Part shown: positions 9,150-18,249 of the stretch, piece after piece | How positions within the stretch are numbered: position 1 is the first letter of the stretch | Layout of the letters: every line of letters begins with the position of its first letter | Assembly (NCBI RefSeq): GCF_009831575.1 | Contig: NZ_WUUT01000007.1 | Span: forward strand, 62,001-126,000 | Direction of reading: 5' to 3' | From: Halovenus carboxidivorans | Lineage (GTDB): Archaea; Halobacteriota; Halobacteria; Halobacteriales; Haloarculaceae | DNA length: 64,000 nt | Program-made: the position numbers and the translations under genes | The notes under the pieces: generated by a model | The model's input: the letters and a program-made list of their open reading frames with translations, nothing else | The model's database searches: none | What the model was told of the DNA's origin: nothing

Positions 9150-9674
9150 ATGGATCCAATCAAACACGTGATACTGGCGCTGCTCCCGGTCGTCTGTTAT
9201 ACGGTACTCAGAGAGCGGACGTTGCCGAGCGGACCGATCATGTTGATCGCAGTCGCCGGTGGCCTCGCCGCCGACGTGATCGACAAGCCGCTCGCGTGGC
9301 AGTTCGGTGTCGTTCCGAGCGGGCGGATGGTGGCACACTCGCTCGTGCTCTCGGTCCCGGTTCTCGTTGCAGTGGTCGTACTGGCGGCCAGGTTAGACCA
9401 GCTGTTCGCTGGCCTCGTCTTCGCTTGGGGCCATCTCTCACACATCGCGACTGATTTTCGGTCGGTCCTGTTTCACGGAACCGACTCGTACTGGTTTCCG
9501 AACCTGTTCTGGCCGCTGTTGCCGGCCAACCCGGACCGGACGGTCGGGTACGGCGACAACCTCCCGATGTTCGATGCCGTTTTCCTCCTCGAAGTAGCGT
9601 TACTCGTGGTCATCTTCGGTTACATCGCCGTCGATATCGGAGCTACCATCCGGGAGCGGCGCCAGCCGGGGTAG
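9150..9674 (+). CDS. Membrane-bound metal-dependent hydrolase (YdjM/DUF457-like)
   Basis: A 174-residue protein with about four hydrophobic segments and the conserved polar residues of the YdjM-like family: GLAADVIDKPL near residue 36, MVAHSL near 60, and WGHLSHIATDF near 92, which supply His and Asp ligands. Family members are annotated as metal-dependent hydrolases of unknown substrate. The ATG at 9150 follows a purine-rich GAGGAGAG stretch. The preceding 169 nt hold no clear promoter, so it may be co-transcribed with the GT2 gene upstream. Confidence 0.75.
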   Translation: MDPIKHVILALLPVVCYTVLRERTLPSGPIMLIAVAGGLAADVIDKPLAWQFGVVPSGRMVAHSLVLSVPVLVAVVVLAARLDQLFAGLVFAWGHLSHIATDFRSVLFHGTDSYWFPNLFWPLLPANPDRTVGYGDNLPMFDAVFLLEVALLVVIFGYIAVDIGATIRERRQPG

Positions 9675-9718
9675 TACAGAGCGGATAACCAAATCCGGAC
9701 TAGCCGTTGCGCACACAA

Positions 9719-10867
9719 ATGGGCTACACTGTCGCCGTCGTTGGCACCGGAAACCCCGAAGACTCCGATACGTTCGCAATCGCATACCGGCATGCACGTG
9801 CATACGAGCGACTCGATGGCGTCGAGATGGTCGCCTGCGCGGATATTGTCCGGGAGAACGCCGTCGCCTTCGCCGACACCTTCGGAATCGAGCGGATCTA
9901 CGAGGATTACGAGCAAATGCTCGACATAGTCGGCCCCGACATCGTCAGCGTGTGCACGCCGCCGCCGACGCACGCAGAGATTGTCACCGGCTGCGCGGCT
10001 GCTGGTGTCAGGGCGGTTCACTGCGAGAAGCCGATGGCGGGCACGTGGGGCGGGTGTCGGGCGATGGTCGACGCCTGCGAGACACACGGCACACAGCTCA
10101 CCATCAACCACCAGCGCCGCTTCGCAGCCCCCTACACCGAAACGAAGCGACTGCTCGACGGCGGTCGAATCGGGCCCCTCGAACGGATCGAACTCGGCGG
10201 GCCGGATCTCTACGATTACGGGACGCATCTCTTCGATATGGCGGGCTATCTCACCGACCAACAGCCGGTCGAGTGGGTACTCGGTCAGGTGGACTGTCGG
10301 GACCCGGAGCGAAAGTACGGGCTGTACCAGGAGACCGAGGGGCTGCTGCGCTGGCGATACGACTCCGGCGTAGACGGGTTCGCCTCGACTGGCTCTGAGG
10401 GTCTTCTCGACTGCCAACTCAGACTCATCGGTGAAGATGGTGAGATAGAGATCGGTCACGTGGACGGCCCACCCGTGCGGCTCCGAACCGCCGAGTCGGG
10501 CTGGCAGTCGGTCGACACCGGTCGGGACGGCGTGTGGCGGGTCCAACCACACCCGGTCGACCGGGTGCTCTCCCGGGTACCTGTGGGTCCCGACAGCCTG
10601 CTGGCCGATCCGCCGTACATCGAGCGCGCCATCGCCGAAGTCGTCTCGGCGCTGGAAGAAGGCAGGTCGTCGACGCTCGCGGCGGAGAACGCGCTGCAGA
10701 CGACCGAGATCGTCTTCGCGGGCTGGGAGTCCGCCCGCCGGGGCGGCAGGGTCTCGCTGCCGCTGACGGTCGATGGAAATCCGCTCGAAGCGATTGTCGA
10801 AGACGGTTCGGTCGACCGCGGCGGCGTGCGGGGGAATCGGCCCGAAGCCCCGGTCGCCGACGAGTAA
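9719..10867 (+). CDS. Gfo/Idh/MocA-family oxidoreductase
   Basis: A 382-residue NAD(P)-dependent sugar oxidoreductase. The N-terminal Rossmann domain opens with YTVAVVGTGNPED; the family motif EKPMAGTWGG (catalytic-lysine block) lies near residue 105; TINHQRRF near 133 and YDYGTHLFDMAGY near 165 belong to the substrate domain. In glycan clusters these enzymes oxidise or reduce nucleotide sugars, but the substrate is not evident here. The ATG at 9719 is about 30 nt after a TATA-like box (GATAACCAAA, 9684-9693), so the transcript is leaderless. Confidence 0.85.
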   Translation: MGYTVAVVGTGNPEDSDTFAIAYRHARAYERLDGVEMVACADIVRENAVAFADTFGIERIYEDYEQMLDIVGPDIVSVCTPPPTHAEIVTGCAAAGVRAVHCEKPMAGTWGGCRAMVDACETHGTQLTINHQRRFAAPYTETKRLLDGGRIGPLERIELGGPDLYDYGTHLFDMAGYLTDQQPVEWVLGQVDCRDPERKYGLYQETEGLLRWRYDSGVDGFASTGSEGLLDCQLRLIGEDGEIEIGHVDGPPVRLRTAESGWQSVDTGRDGVWRVQPHPVDRVLSRVPVGPDSLLADPPYIERAIAEVVSALEEGRSSTLAAENALQTTEIVFAGWESARRGGRVSLPLTVDGNPLEAIVEDGSVDRGGVRGNRPEAPVADE

Positions 10868-10929
10868 TCTGTCGGTTCCCCGGCGCTACCTCCAGCATAA
10901 CTATTGTCCCGACCACCGGGCGGGACGGT

Positions 10930-11844
10930 ATGACAGAGCTTCGCAACGTACTCACGGATGTCGTCGGCGGAGGGACGCTGCTGACCGTCCAACCTGGATC
11001 GACTCACGGCGATTCACTCACGCGCCAGGGGTTCGAGGAGTATCTCGACGGGACGGCGATCCGGCGGATCGACCTCGACGACAGCCGATTCGACGAGTCA
11101 CGGGGCTCGTTCACAGGCCTCACACAGAGCGCGAAGTGGGGATACCAGCAGTTGCAATACGCCCGAACTCGGCTGTTCGAGGACGTTTCGGCGGTCTACA
11201 TTCACGGCAGCGGGAACGTCACCGACCGTCGGCGCGCCGGCATCGACTGCTTTCTGACCGTCGCCCGGTTTTTCGACTGCCCGATCATCGTCGGACCGCA
11301 GAGCTGTCAGTTCGAGGAGACCGATCCGAGCGCGCTCTTCGAGCGCGTCGACAACGAGACACACTTTTTTTGTCGGGAGAAATACTCCTACGACGTAATC
11401 TGGCGGGCGAGCGCCCAGTGCGATCACGTCGAGGTCTACGCAGACGACGATACGGCGCTGTACGTCGAGGAACGCGCCCTGCCGAAGCACTCGAACACCG
11501 CGGAGTACACGCTACTCGCTCTGCGGACGGACGGGAACTCGCTCGTGCCGACGATCGGAACGGACATCACCGCACCGCTGACGGTCAACGACATCAGCAC
11601 GATGGAGCAGTCGTACGGCCAGTGGGTGCGGGCGGCGGCGCGGGCCGAGCGGATCTACACGGACCGTGTCCGCGTCGCTATCTTGGGGTGGATCCTGGAC
11701 ACGCCGGTCACGTGGTACGATACGGAACAGCACACCGGCCGCGGTGTGTACGAGTACTCGCTGTCCGACGAACCGCAGATAACGTTCCGGCACCCGACAG
11801 ACCATCCACACGCGGTACGAGACGCCGAGCGAGCCGGACGATAG
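10930..11844 (+). CDS. Polysaccharide pyruvyl transferase family protein
   Basis: A 304-residue protein of the CsaB/WcaK type, which adds ketal pyruvate to surface glycans from phosphoenolpyruvate. Supporting features: the nucleotide-binding-like segment VYIHGSGNVTDRRRAG near residue 95, CPIIVGPQSCQFE near 118, and FFCREKYSYDVI near 145 (the REKxS pattern of the family). Long upstream in-frame codons overlapping the previous gene are ignored because a TATA box (CATAACTATT, near 10897-10906) is centred 29 nt before the ATG at 10930. A pyruvylated, acidic glycan would suit a halophile surface. Confidence 0.8.
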   Translation: MTELRNVLTDVVGGGTLLTVQPGSTHGDSLTRQGFEEYLDGTAIRRIDLDDSRFDESRGSFTGLTQSAKWGYQQLQYARTRLFEDVSAVYIHGSGNVTDRRRAGIDCFLTVARFFDCPIIVGPQSCQFEETDPSALFERVDNETHFFCREKYSYDVIWRASAQCDHVEVYADDDTALYVEERALPKHSNTAEYTLLALRTDGNSLVPTIGTDITAPLTVNDISTMEQSYGQWVRAAARAERIYTDRVRVAILGWILDTPVTWYDTEQHTGRGVYEYSLSDEPQITFRHPTDHPHAVRDAERAGR

Positions 11845-11850
11845 GCGACG

Positions 11851-11860
11851 AATAACAATT
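11851..11860 (+). promoter_or_regulatory. TATA box for the 11885 mini-ORF
   Basis: AATAACAATT is centred 29 nt before the ATG at 11885. The main start at 11991 would have a leader of more than 100 nt from this promoter. Confidence 0.6.
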
Positions 11861-11884
11861 GAAAGCATGACGTAATCGGGTGGT

Positions 11885-11989
11885 ATGTCAGCTATCGCCG
11901 CGACGAGACCGAGAGCCGTCACGACTGGACAGCGACGCGAGGGGGAGAACCCACAATCGTGGAGCGGTCGGGGTCGGTCGAACGACTAA
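11885..11989 (+). CDS. Leaderless 34-codon mini-ORF before the GT-C-like gene
   Basis: The ATG is at the predicted transcript 5' end. The frame ends with TAA at 11987-11989, one base before the ATG at 11991, in a frame different from the main gene. The peptide is Arg/Ser-rich without recognisable relatives. It belongs to the recurrent stop-at-start arrangement of this window. Confidence 0.5.
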   Translation: MSAIAATRPRAVTTGQRREGENPQSWSGRGRSND

Positions 11990-11990
11990 C

Positions 11991-13772
11991 ATGAACGCGT
12001 ACAGAGGCCACCTCCTCAGCGCAGTCGGTCTCGGCTGTCTCCTCGCGGCCGTCGGTATCGTCCTCCAGACTCCCGACCCGACCCAGTACGAGATCTCGAT
12101 ATACGAGGGGTATCCGGGCCACTTCTGGCTGTTGCTGGTCGGCGCGTTCGTGCTCGGCGGCCTCACGATCGTCGCTAGCGCGGCCGTCCCCGAGGACAGG
12201 ACCTGGGTGTTCGGCACTGCGCTCCTGCTCCTGACGAACGCGCTGTTCCTGCTGCTCCCGCTTGTCCGGGGGTACATGCTCTACGGACACGCCGATCCGA
12301 TGAGCCACATCGGGTACGTTCGGGACATCGTGAGTTCCGGCAGTGTCGGGGACAACATCTACCCCCCGATGCATCTCCTCGTGATGGCCGTCAGCGAGGC
12401 GACCGGTGCCGATCTGTTCACAATCGGGCTGGCCGTCCCGCTCGTCTTCGCGGCGGTGTATTTCGTCGGGATGTACTACGTTCTGGTGTACCTGTTCGAC
12501 TCGCGCCGACGGGTACTGTTCGGCCTCCCGTTCGTGCTGTTGCCGATTCTCGGAGACGCACACGTCAGCCTCCGGCCGTACGATCTGAGTCTGCTCTTTC
12601 TGCCGGTGGTCTTCTATCTGTTCTTCAAGAGCCAGCGCAGTCCGACACCGTCGACGCGGATCGCCTTCGTCGTCGCGCTGGTGACGCTTCTGCTGTATCA
12701 CCCGCTGACTGCGCTCTTTCTGGTGGGGATTTTCTCGCTGTATTTCGTCGCGCGGATCGTGCCGGGGATCGACGACCGGTACTCGACGCCGACGAACTTC
12801 ATCTCGCTGTCGGCCGTGATCTTCCTGGCGTGGTACTCGAACTTCACGGGGATCATCACCCGGTTCAACTCCGCGTATTACACGCTATTCGGTCCGGAAA
12901 CGGGGGAGGCTCCTGTCGACACCTACGCGGCGACGGCAGAGGAAGCGTCGCCGCCGCTGATCGATATTCTGCGCGAAGCGATCGCCCTCTACGGCGTCGC
13001 TTTCTCGGTGTTCACGCTCGGCTTTCTCTTCCTCGCTGTCGGATCGATTCTCTTCGTTCGGCGACGCTATTCGCCGACGAGTTACACCGTGATGCTCGGG
13101 GCGACGCTGGCCGTCTTCAGTTTCGGCGGACTCTGCTTTCTGCTCGTCGACCTCATCGTCCCGCCGAGTCGACCGTTTCAGATCGCGAAGATCGGCGCAG
13201 TCGTCCTCGCGGGACAGCTGTTCTACCTCCTCGCTGACCGGGTCTCCTGGCCCACCGTCGGCTCGCGAACCGGGGTCAGACTGTTCTTTCTGGTAGCCAT
13301 CGTCGTCCTGGCCGGGCTGTCCGTCGTAACGTTCTATCCGTCGCCGTACGGGACAGCGGACAACCCACAGGTCACGGAGATGGAGCTATCCGGGTCCGAA
13401 TGGATCACCACGCACGGAAACACCGACAACCAACTCGGCGGGATCGAACTCAGCCACCGTCGATTTCACCACGCCCAGAACGGCGTCGACGCGCCGCTGC
13501 CGTTTTCGAGAGCTGTGATTCCGGCGCGGTTCAACTACACCGAACGGCCGTCGCTCGGGGCGAGCTACAGCGAGGACGCCTACCTGACGGTTACCCGTCG
13601 CGGGCGGATCCTGTATCCCGAACTGTTCCCGGGGTATCGGGACGACTGGCGGTACACGCCGAGTGATTTCGCTCGCCTCGAACGGGATCGGACCGTCGAC
13701 CGGATCTACGACAACGGGGATTACAACCAGTACCGGATTCGCGGAACGGCGACGGCTGAAAACGGAAACTAA
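11991..13772 (+). CDS. Polytopic membrane protein, probable GT-C-type glycosyltransferase
   Basis: A 593-residue protein with about a dozen hydrophobic segments between residues 8 and 460, then a soluble C-terminal domain of roughly 130 residues. The first long loop carries YGHADPMSHIGYVRDI, an acidic loop like those of GT-C enzymes using lipid-phosphate sugars outside the membrane. NIYPPMHLLVMAV follows. The overall plan (multi-span core, exported C-terminal domain) also fits a polymerase. I do not recognise an exact family. The ATG at 11991 was chosen because hydrophobic coding begins there and the mini-ORF stop abuts it. Confidence 0.65.
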   Translation: MNAYRGHLLSAVGLGCLLAAVGIVLQTPDPTQYEISIYEGYPGHFWLLLVGAFVLGGLTIVASAAVPEDRTWVFGTALLLLTNALFLLLPLVRGYMLYGHADPMSHIGYVRDIVSSGSVGDNIYPPMHLLVMAVSEATGADLFTIGLAVPLVFAAVYFVGMYYVLVYLFDSRRRVLFGLPFVLLPILGDAHVSLRPYDLSLLFLPVVFYLFFKSQRSPTPSTRIAFVVALVTLLLYHPLTALFLVGIFSLYFVARIVPGIDDRYSTPTNFISLSAVIFLAWYSNFTGIITRFNSAYYTLFGPETGEAPVDTYAATAEEASPPLIDILREAIALYGVAFSVFTLGFLFLAVGSILFVRRRYSPTSYTVMLGATLAVFSFGGLCFLLVDLIVPPSRPFQIAKIGAVVLAGQLFYLLADRVSWPTVGSRTGVRLFFLVAIVVLAGLSVVTFYPSPYGTADNPQVTEMELSGSEWITTHGNTDNQLGGIELSHRRFHHAQNGVDAPLPFSRAVIPARFNYTERPSLGASYSEDAYLTVTRRGRILYPELFPGYRDDWRYTPSDFARLERDRTVDRIYDNGDYNQYRIRGTATAENGN

Positions 13773-13788
13773 CGGCCGGTAGCAGCCG

Positions 13789-13798
13789 GTTACTAAAG
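13789..13798 (+). promoter_or_regulatory. TATA box for the 13827 mini-ORF
   Basis: GTTACTAAAG is centred 33 nt before the ATG at 13827, in the short gap after the GT-C-like gene. Confidence 0.5.
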
Positions 13799-13826
13799 AC
13801 GTACTCCGGTGTCCTGTAACCCGAAC

Positions 13827-13901
13827 ATGTCTGAGGAACCGTCTCGCAGCACGCGTGGTTCGACACCGGCCAGGATGCACTGGGCCGGACGGAACAGATG
13901 A
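13827..13901 (+). CDS. Leaderless 24-codon mini-ORF coupled to the FG-GAP gene
   Basis: Opens at the predicted 5' end of the transcript and ends with TGA at 13899-13901, overlapping the ATG at 13898 as ATGA. The main frame upstream of 13898 also reads plausibly for about 20 codons without a start codon, so a longer, frameshifted N-terminus is an alternative explanation. Confidence 0.45.
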   Translation: MSEEPSRSTRGSTPARMHWAGRNR

Positions 13902-15064
13902 CGCTGCTCGGCACGGCGATGGAGTTCGCCCACGAGGAGATCGACGCCGACCCGCCCTGTGGGAAACTCGGGTTCTGCCTGACGACGGATCTCACGGGGA
14001 ACGGCCGGGAGGACATCATCGTCGGCGGACACGGCGAGGGCTTTCCGGGCCGGCGGTTCGTCGACGCCGCGAAACAGCGAGGGATCCCGACGTTCCGCCG
14101 GTTACGGTCGGCTGTCGGTCTCACCGAAACCCACGTCTTCTGGTACGAGAACCCGGGCTTCGAGCGCCACGATGTCTCGGTCACGCCGTATCTGGACGTC
14201 GGCGCCGCGCTGGGCGACGTGACCGGAGACGGCCGCATGAACCTCGTGGCCGGGCAGGGCATCCGGCACACCGACGTCTACTGGTTCGAAATTCCGGAGG
14301 ATCCGCGCGAGGAGTGGACGCGACACCTCATCACCGACGAGTTCGAGAAGTACCACGACCTCGCGGTCGCAGATATCGACGACGACGGCGACCCGGAGGT
14401 CGTCGGCCTCTCACAGAACGCCGAGACCGTCTTCTACTACGACATTCCGCCGGATCCCAGGCTGTCGCCGTGGCCGGATCACAACCGGCACGTCATCGAC
14501 GACAATCGGGACATCGAGGGACTGGCAGTGCTCGATATCGACGGCGACGGAACGACGGAACTGGTGGCGGGAACGAGTCTCTACCGGCCGGAGTCGGGAG
14601 CGGACTGGGACGCCGAACCGATCGTCTCCGGGTGGGATCGGACCCGCGTCGCCGTGGCCGATCTCGACGGCGACGGCGATCTGGAGGTCGTCTTTGCAGA
14701 GGGAGACTCGCCCGAACTCGGGAGCCACCCCGGCCGCGTCGCCTGGTTCGATCCGCCCGACTGGGAGGCGACGGTCCTCAAAGACGACCTGTTCTGCCCG
14801 CACTCGCTGCAGATCGCCGACTTCTCGGGGAACGGCTACCCGGACATCTACGTCGGTGAGATGAGCCTCGAGGAGAACAGAACCCCACAGCAGTTGCTGT
14901 TTCTCAACCACGGCGACGGGGAGTTCGAGCAGCGGGCGATTGCGACCGGCGTCGGGACACACGAGGCCAAAGCCGTCGATCTGACCGGCAACGGCCGCCC
15001 CGACATCGTCGGCAAGTCGTACCACCCCCAACACCACGTCGATATCTGGTACAATGAGGTCTGA
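13898..15064 (+). CDS. FG-GAP/VCBS repeat beta-propeller protein
   Basis: A 388-residue protein built of repeated Asp-rich blades such as TDLTGNGREDIIVGG, GDVTGDGRMNLVAGQG, ADIDDDGDPEVVG, LDIDGDGTTELVAG and ADLDGDGDLEVVFAEG. These are calcium-binding FG-GAP loops of a seven-bladed propeller. No signal peptide or membrane segment is visible, so it may be cytoplasmic or its N-terminus misplaced. In a glycan cluster it may bind polymer. The stop is three bases before the next gene, so it is in an operon with the GT4 and heparinase-like genes. Confidence 0.8.
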   Translation: MTLLGTAMEFAHEEIDADPPCGKLGFCLTTDLTGNGREDIIVGGHGEGFPGRRFVDAAKQRGIPTFRRLRSAVGLTETHVFWYENPGFERHDVSVTPYLDVGAALGDVTGDGRMNLVAGQGIRHTDVYWFEIPEDPREEWTRHLITDEFEKYHDLAVADIDDDGDPEVVGLSQNAETVFYYDIPPDPRLSPWPDHNRHVIDDNRDIEGLAVLDIDGDGTTELVAGTSLYRPESGADWDAEPIVSGWDRTRVAVADLDGDGDLEVVFAEGDSPELGSHPGRVAWFDPPDWEATVLKDDLFCPHSLQIADFSGNGYPDIYVGEMSLEENRTPQQLLFLNHGDGEFEQRAIATGVGTHEAKAVDLTGNGRPDIVGKSYHPQHHVDIWYNEV

Positions 15065-15067
15065 ACG

Positions 15068-16315
15068 ATGACGAGTCGGCGCGTCGTGTTCGTGAGCCAG
15101 CGGTTCCCGCCGGACAAGGGCGGCAACGCCGCCAGAGTCCACGATATCACCGCGCATTTCGACGACGAGTGGGACGTGACCGTGCTCGCGCCGCCGCCGA
15201 GTTACCCGCCGGGCGAGTTCGACAGGAGTTGGACCCGCAAGCAGACCGAAGACCGCGACGGCGTGACCGTCCACCGCCTGTGGTCGTGGCAGCCACAGAC
15301 CGAGGATCCCGGGATGGCGCGACGGCTGGCGTACTACCTCGTCTTCGGGATCCATGCGATGTGCTGGCTGCTCTGGCACGTCCGGGAGTACGACTGTGTC
15401 GTAACGACTACGCCTCCGATTTCGACGGGCGCGCCCGGTCTGCTGGCGGCGGCGCTCGGAACGCCGTGGGTCGTCGACGTTCGAGACCTCTGGATCGACG
15501 CCTCGATTTCGCTCGGCTATCTGACGCCGGGGAGTCTGATCGAACGGGTGAGTCGGCGGTTCCAGCGGCGGGTGCTCCACGCGGCAGACCGGATCGCGGT
15601 CACGACCGAGGCGCTCGGTGACTCGCTACAACAGAAGTACGGTCAGTCGTTAGCCGCGAAGACGATTCTGGTTCCGAACGGCGTCGACGTGCGGCGGTTC
15701 CAGCCTTCCGCGGAGGGCGACAGCGACGAGCCACAGGCGACGACCGACGGTGGCAGGGCAACGATCATCTACACCGGCAATCTCGGGAGCGCGCAGGCGC
15801 TCGGGTCCTGCGTGCGAGCCATGTCACGGCTCCCCGAGGACGCTGCGGTGTTGCGACTCGTCGGCAGCGGTGACCGGGAGTCACAGTTGAGACGGCTCAC
15901 GGACGAACTCGAAGTCCAGGACCAAGTGGAGTTTCACGGCCTCGTCCCCCGCGAGGAGGTGCCGGCGCTGCTCGACGACGCGACGCTCGGTGTCGCGGCG
16001 CTGGAGGAGAGTGACGAGCTATCCTACGCCATGCCCACGAAACTGTACGAGTACATGGCCAGCGGGCTGCCGAGCGTCGTGACCGGGCGCGGAGAGATAG
16101 AGCGCTTCGTCGAGGACAACGAGTGCGGCCTCCACGCCGACGCCGAACCGGCGGCGATTGCCGAGGCGTTCGAGCGACTGCTGGACGACGACGGGCTCCG
16201 GCGAGAACTCGGAGCGAACGGCCGGGCGTGTGCCGAACAGGAGTACGACCGAAAGGCGATTGCCGACGCGTTCGCTGACGAACTCGGAACGCTGATCGAC
16301 GAGTCCAACGCATGA
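15068..16315 (+). CDS. Family 4 glycosyltransferase
   Basis: A 415-residue GT-B enzyme. The N-terminal acceptor domain opens with FVSQRFPPDKGGNAARVHDI (glycine-rich loop); WVVDVRDLWIDASI near residue 137 is typical of WbuB-like members. The donor domain from about residue 200 has LVPNGVDVRRF, IIYTGNLGSAQALGS, and the EX7E region AMPTKLYEYMASGLPSVVTG near 320. It is soluble. It starts three bases after the FG-GAP stop and overlaps the next gene by four bases, so the three are one translational unit. Confidence 0.88.
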   Translation: MTSRRVVFVSQRFPPDKGGNAARVHDITAHFDDEWDVTVLAPPPSYPPGEFDRSWTRKQTEDRDGVTVHRLWSWQPQTEDPGMARRLAYYLVFGIHAMCWLLWHVREYDCVVTTTPPISTGAPGLLAAALGTPWVVDVRDLWIDASISLGYLTPGSLIERVSRRFQRRVLHAADRIAVTTEALGDSLQQKYGQSLAAKTILVPNGVDVRRFQPSAEGDSDEPQATTDGGRATIIYTGNLGSAQALGSCVRAMSRLPEDAAVLRLVGSGDRESQLRRLTDELEVQDQVEFHGLVPREEVPALLDDATLGVAALEESDELSYAMPTKLYEYMASGLPSVVTGRGEIERFVEDNECGLHADAEPAAIAEAFERLLDDDGLRRELGANGRACAEQEYDRKAIADAFADELGTLIDESNA

Positions 16316-18234
16316 GTCACGACGTACTCACACCGAAGGGACTCTCGCTGCGGTACCACACTGCGAGACGCATGGAGGCGCGTCAACTCGCCGGCATCGC
16401 AGAGCGGACAGTTCGGGCGGTTCTCGCGCCACGAGTGCCGGTCGATTTCGACGGCATCTACGACCGCCGCGTTCCGGACGACCCGCAGGCTCGGCCCCGG
16501 CCGCTGGCCGAGAATACGGCAACGCTCCGCACGAGTCTCGACGAGACGACCCGGAGCCGGTATCAGGAACGCGCCGAGGATGCGGCGGGCGGCACGTTCA
16601 CTTTTCTCAATCGGACGCTCCATCTCGCGGACGGCGACGGCGTTGCCTGGACGGACGGCCGACTCGACCGACTTCCACTGCTGTGGGCGCTGAAGCTCTA
16701 CGCGTTTCAGCCGTTACAGTGGCTCTGTGCGAGCACCGACCCGGAGAGCGAGCGGGCGCCGGCGCTTCGGGAACGCTTCGACGAGTGTGTCCGCGACTGG
16801 ATCGGAGCGGTCGAGGTCGGGTCGGCCGGATATCTCCGCGGCGCTTGGACGCCGTGGGCGGTCTCGCTGCGGATTCTCAACCTGAGTCGGTATCTCGCCT
16901 GGCGAAGCAGCGACGAGACCAGCAGTGGGGGCGTCGGGCGCGAACTCAGGCGGGAGATATACAAGAATGCACTCTTTCTGCGGAACCACATCGAGCGCGA
17001 TGTCGGCGGGAACCACCTGATCGAAAACGGGGCGGCGCTGGTGGTCGCCGGTGTCCTCTTCGAGCACAGGGGGTGGCGCGAGACCGGCCAGGCGGTGCTC
17101 ACGGAGGCGGCGGACAAGCAGTTTCTCGACGACGGCTACCACTTCGAGCGAAGCCCGATGTACCACGTCATCGTCCTGACCCGGTATCTGACGGCCTGTC
17201 ACCTGCTCAGAGTGGGCGGTTACTCGGTCCCGTCGGGACTGCGTACGACCGCACGGGACGGGGTCGAATTCCTCCGGTTTCTCCGCCCGCCGGACCGCGG
17301 TTTGCCGCTGTTGAACGACTCCGTCCACGGTGAGGGGCTTCCACTGGGAGACTGTCTGCGATACGGAACAGCGGTCGGCTTCGAGACCGACGCCGAGCAG
17401 TGGGAACCGCCGACAAACGAGGCGACGCCGGAGACCACGTCCGGCTATCACTGGCTCCGTACGGGGGCGGGCGCGATGTTGATCGACGGCGGGGCCGTCG
17501 GCCCGGCACACCTGCCGGGGCACTCACACAGTGACACGCTGAGTCTGCTGCTGTGGATCGACGACCAGCCGGTAGCCACCGACACCGGTACCTTCGGGTA
17601 CGTCGACGACTGCCGCCGCGATTACGCGCGCAGCGCACGCGGTCACAACACCGTCACCGTCGGCTCCGACGAACCGATCGCTGTCGGCGGCACGTACCTC
17701 ATGGGCCCTCGACCGACGCCGGAGACCCGCTTCGACGCAGACGGCGTGACGCAGTTCGCGGGGCGGTACCGAGCGCTCCCGCATCGAGGGAATGCGTATA
17801 CACACGAACGCAACGTATACGCAGACGACGACTGGTGGCTGTTGACCGATCGCGTCGACGACTCCGGCGACAGGACACTCCGGGGGCGGATACACCTCCA
17901 TCCGGGCATCGAGCCGTCCATCGAGTCAAGCGGGCGGGTCCGGCTGCCGCTCGAAGACGGCGGGCGGGCGTTCGTCCTGCCGGACGAGCGGACGGACATC
18001 GGAGTGACGACGGGGCCGTACTTTCCGCGGTTCGGGGAGTGCAGACAGCGAGCGGTGCTGGAGCTGACCCCGACGGGTCCGAACGACAGGGGGGAGCGGT
18101 TGCGGGCGCTGTTCACGAAGCGAGATGTCGACCCAGAGTCGATCGACGTGACCGACACACGCGACGGTCCGAGACGACTCGTGATCGGTGAACAGGGCTA
18201 CGACCTCCCCGAACCGGGGCTGTCGCGTCGGTGA
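16312..18234 (+). CDS. Heparinase II/III-like protein
   Basis: A 640-residue protein with the two-part layout of polysaccharide lyase families 12/15/21: an alpha-toroid (residues about 60-350, with RDVGGNHLIENGAALVVAG near 225 and the catalytic-type Tyr/His segment FERSPMYHVIVLTRY near 278) and a C-terminal beta-sandwich (from about 385, with LPGHSHSDTLSLLLWIDDQP near 400 and ARGHNTVTVG near 440). It should cleave or edit uronate-containing polymer, in line with WecC and AglM supplying uronic acids. No signal peptide is seen, which is odd for an exported lyase. It overlaps the GT4 gene by ATGA. Confidence 0.85.
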   Translation: MSHDVLTPKGLSLRYHTARRMEARQLAGIAERTVRAVLAPRVPVDFDGIYDRRVPDDPQARPRPLAENTATLRTSLDETTRSRYQERAEDAAGGTFTFLNRTLHLADGDGVAWTDGRLDRLPLLWALKLYAFQPLQWLCASTDPESERAPALRERFDECVRDWIGAVEVGSAGYLRGAWTPWAVSLRILNLSRYLAWRSSDETSSGGVGRELRREIYKNALFLRNHIERDVGGNHLIENGAALVVAGVLFEHRGWRETGQAVLTEAADKQFLDDGYHFERSPMYHVIVLTRYLTACHLLRVGGYSVPSGLRTTARDGVEFLRFLRPPDRGLPLLNDSVHGEGLPLGDCLRYGTAVGFETDAEQWEPPTNEATPETTSGYHWLRTGAGAMLIDGGAVGPAHLPGHSHSDTLSLLLWIDDQPVATDTGTFGYVDDCRRDYARSARGHNTVTVGSDEPIAVGGTYLMGPRPTPETRFDADGVTQFAGRYRALPHRGNAYTHERNVYADDDWWLLTDRVDDSGDRTLRGRIHLHPGIEPSIESSGRVRLPLEDGGRAFVLPDERTDIGVTTGPYFPRFGECRQRAVLELTPTGPNDRGERLRALFTKRDVDPESIDVTDTRDGPRRLVIGEQGYDLPEPGLSRR

Positions 18235-18249
18235 CGGGGCGCTGTGCCG

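Noticed and set aside
8977-9171. 64-codon frame starting GTGA at the end of the GT2 gene
   Set aside because: It runs past the start of the YdjM-like gene, has no protein-like features and poor third-position composition.
13840-13898. N-terminal extension of the FG-GAP gene in its own frame upstream of 13898
   Set aside because: The frame reads plausibly for about 20 codons but has no start codon before an in-frame TGA, so I kept ATG 13898.
14411-15580. Long reverse-strand open frame of nearly 390 codons
   Set aside because: Antisense to the FG-GAP and GT4 genes, which have clear motifs; a GC-rich shadow frame.
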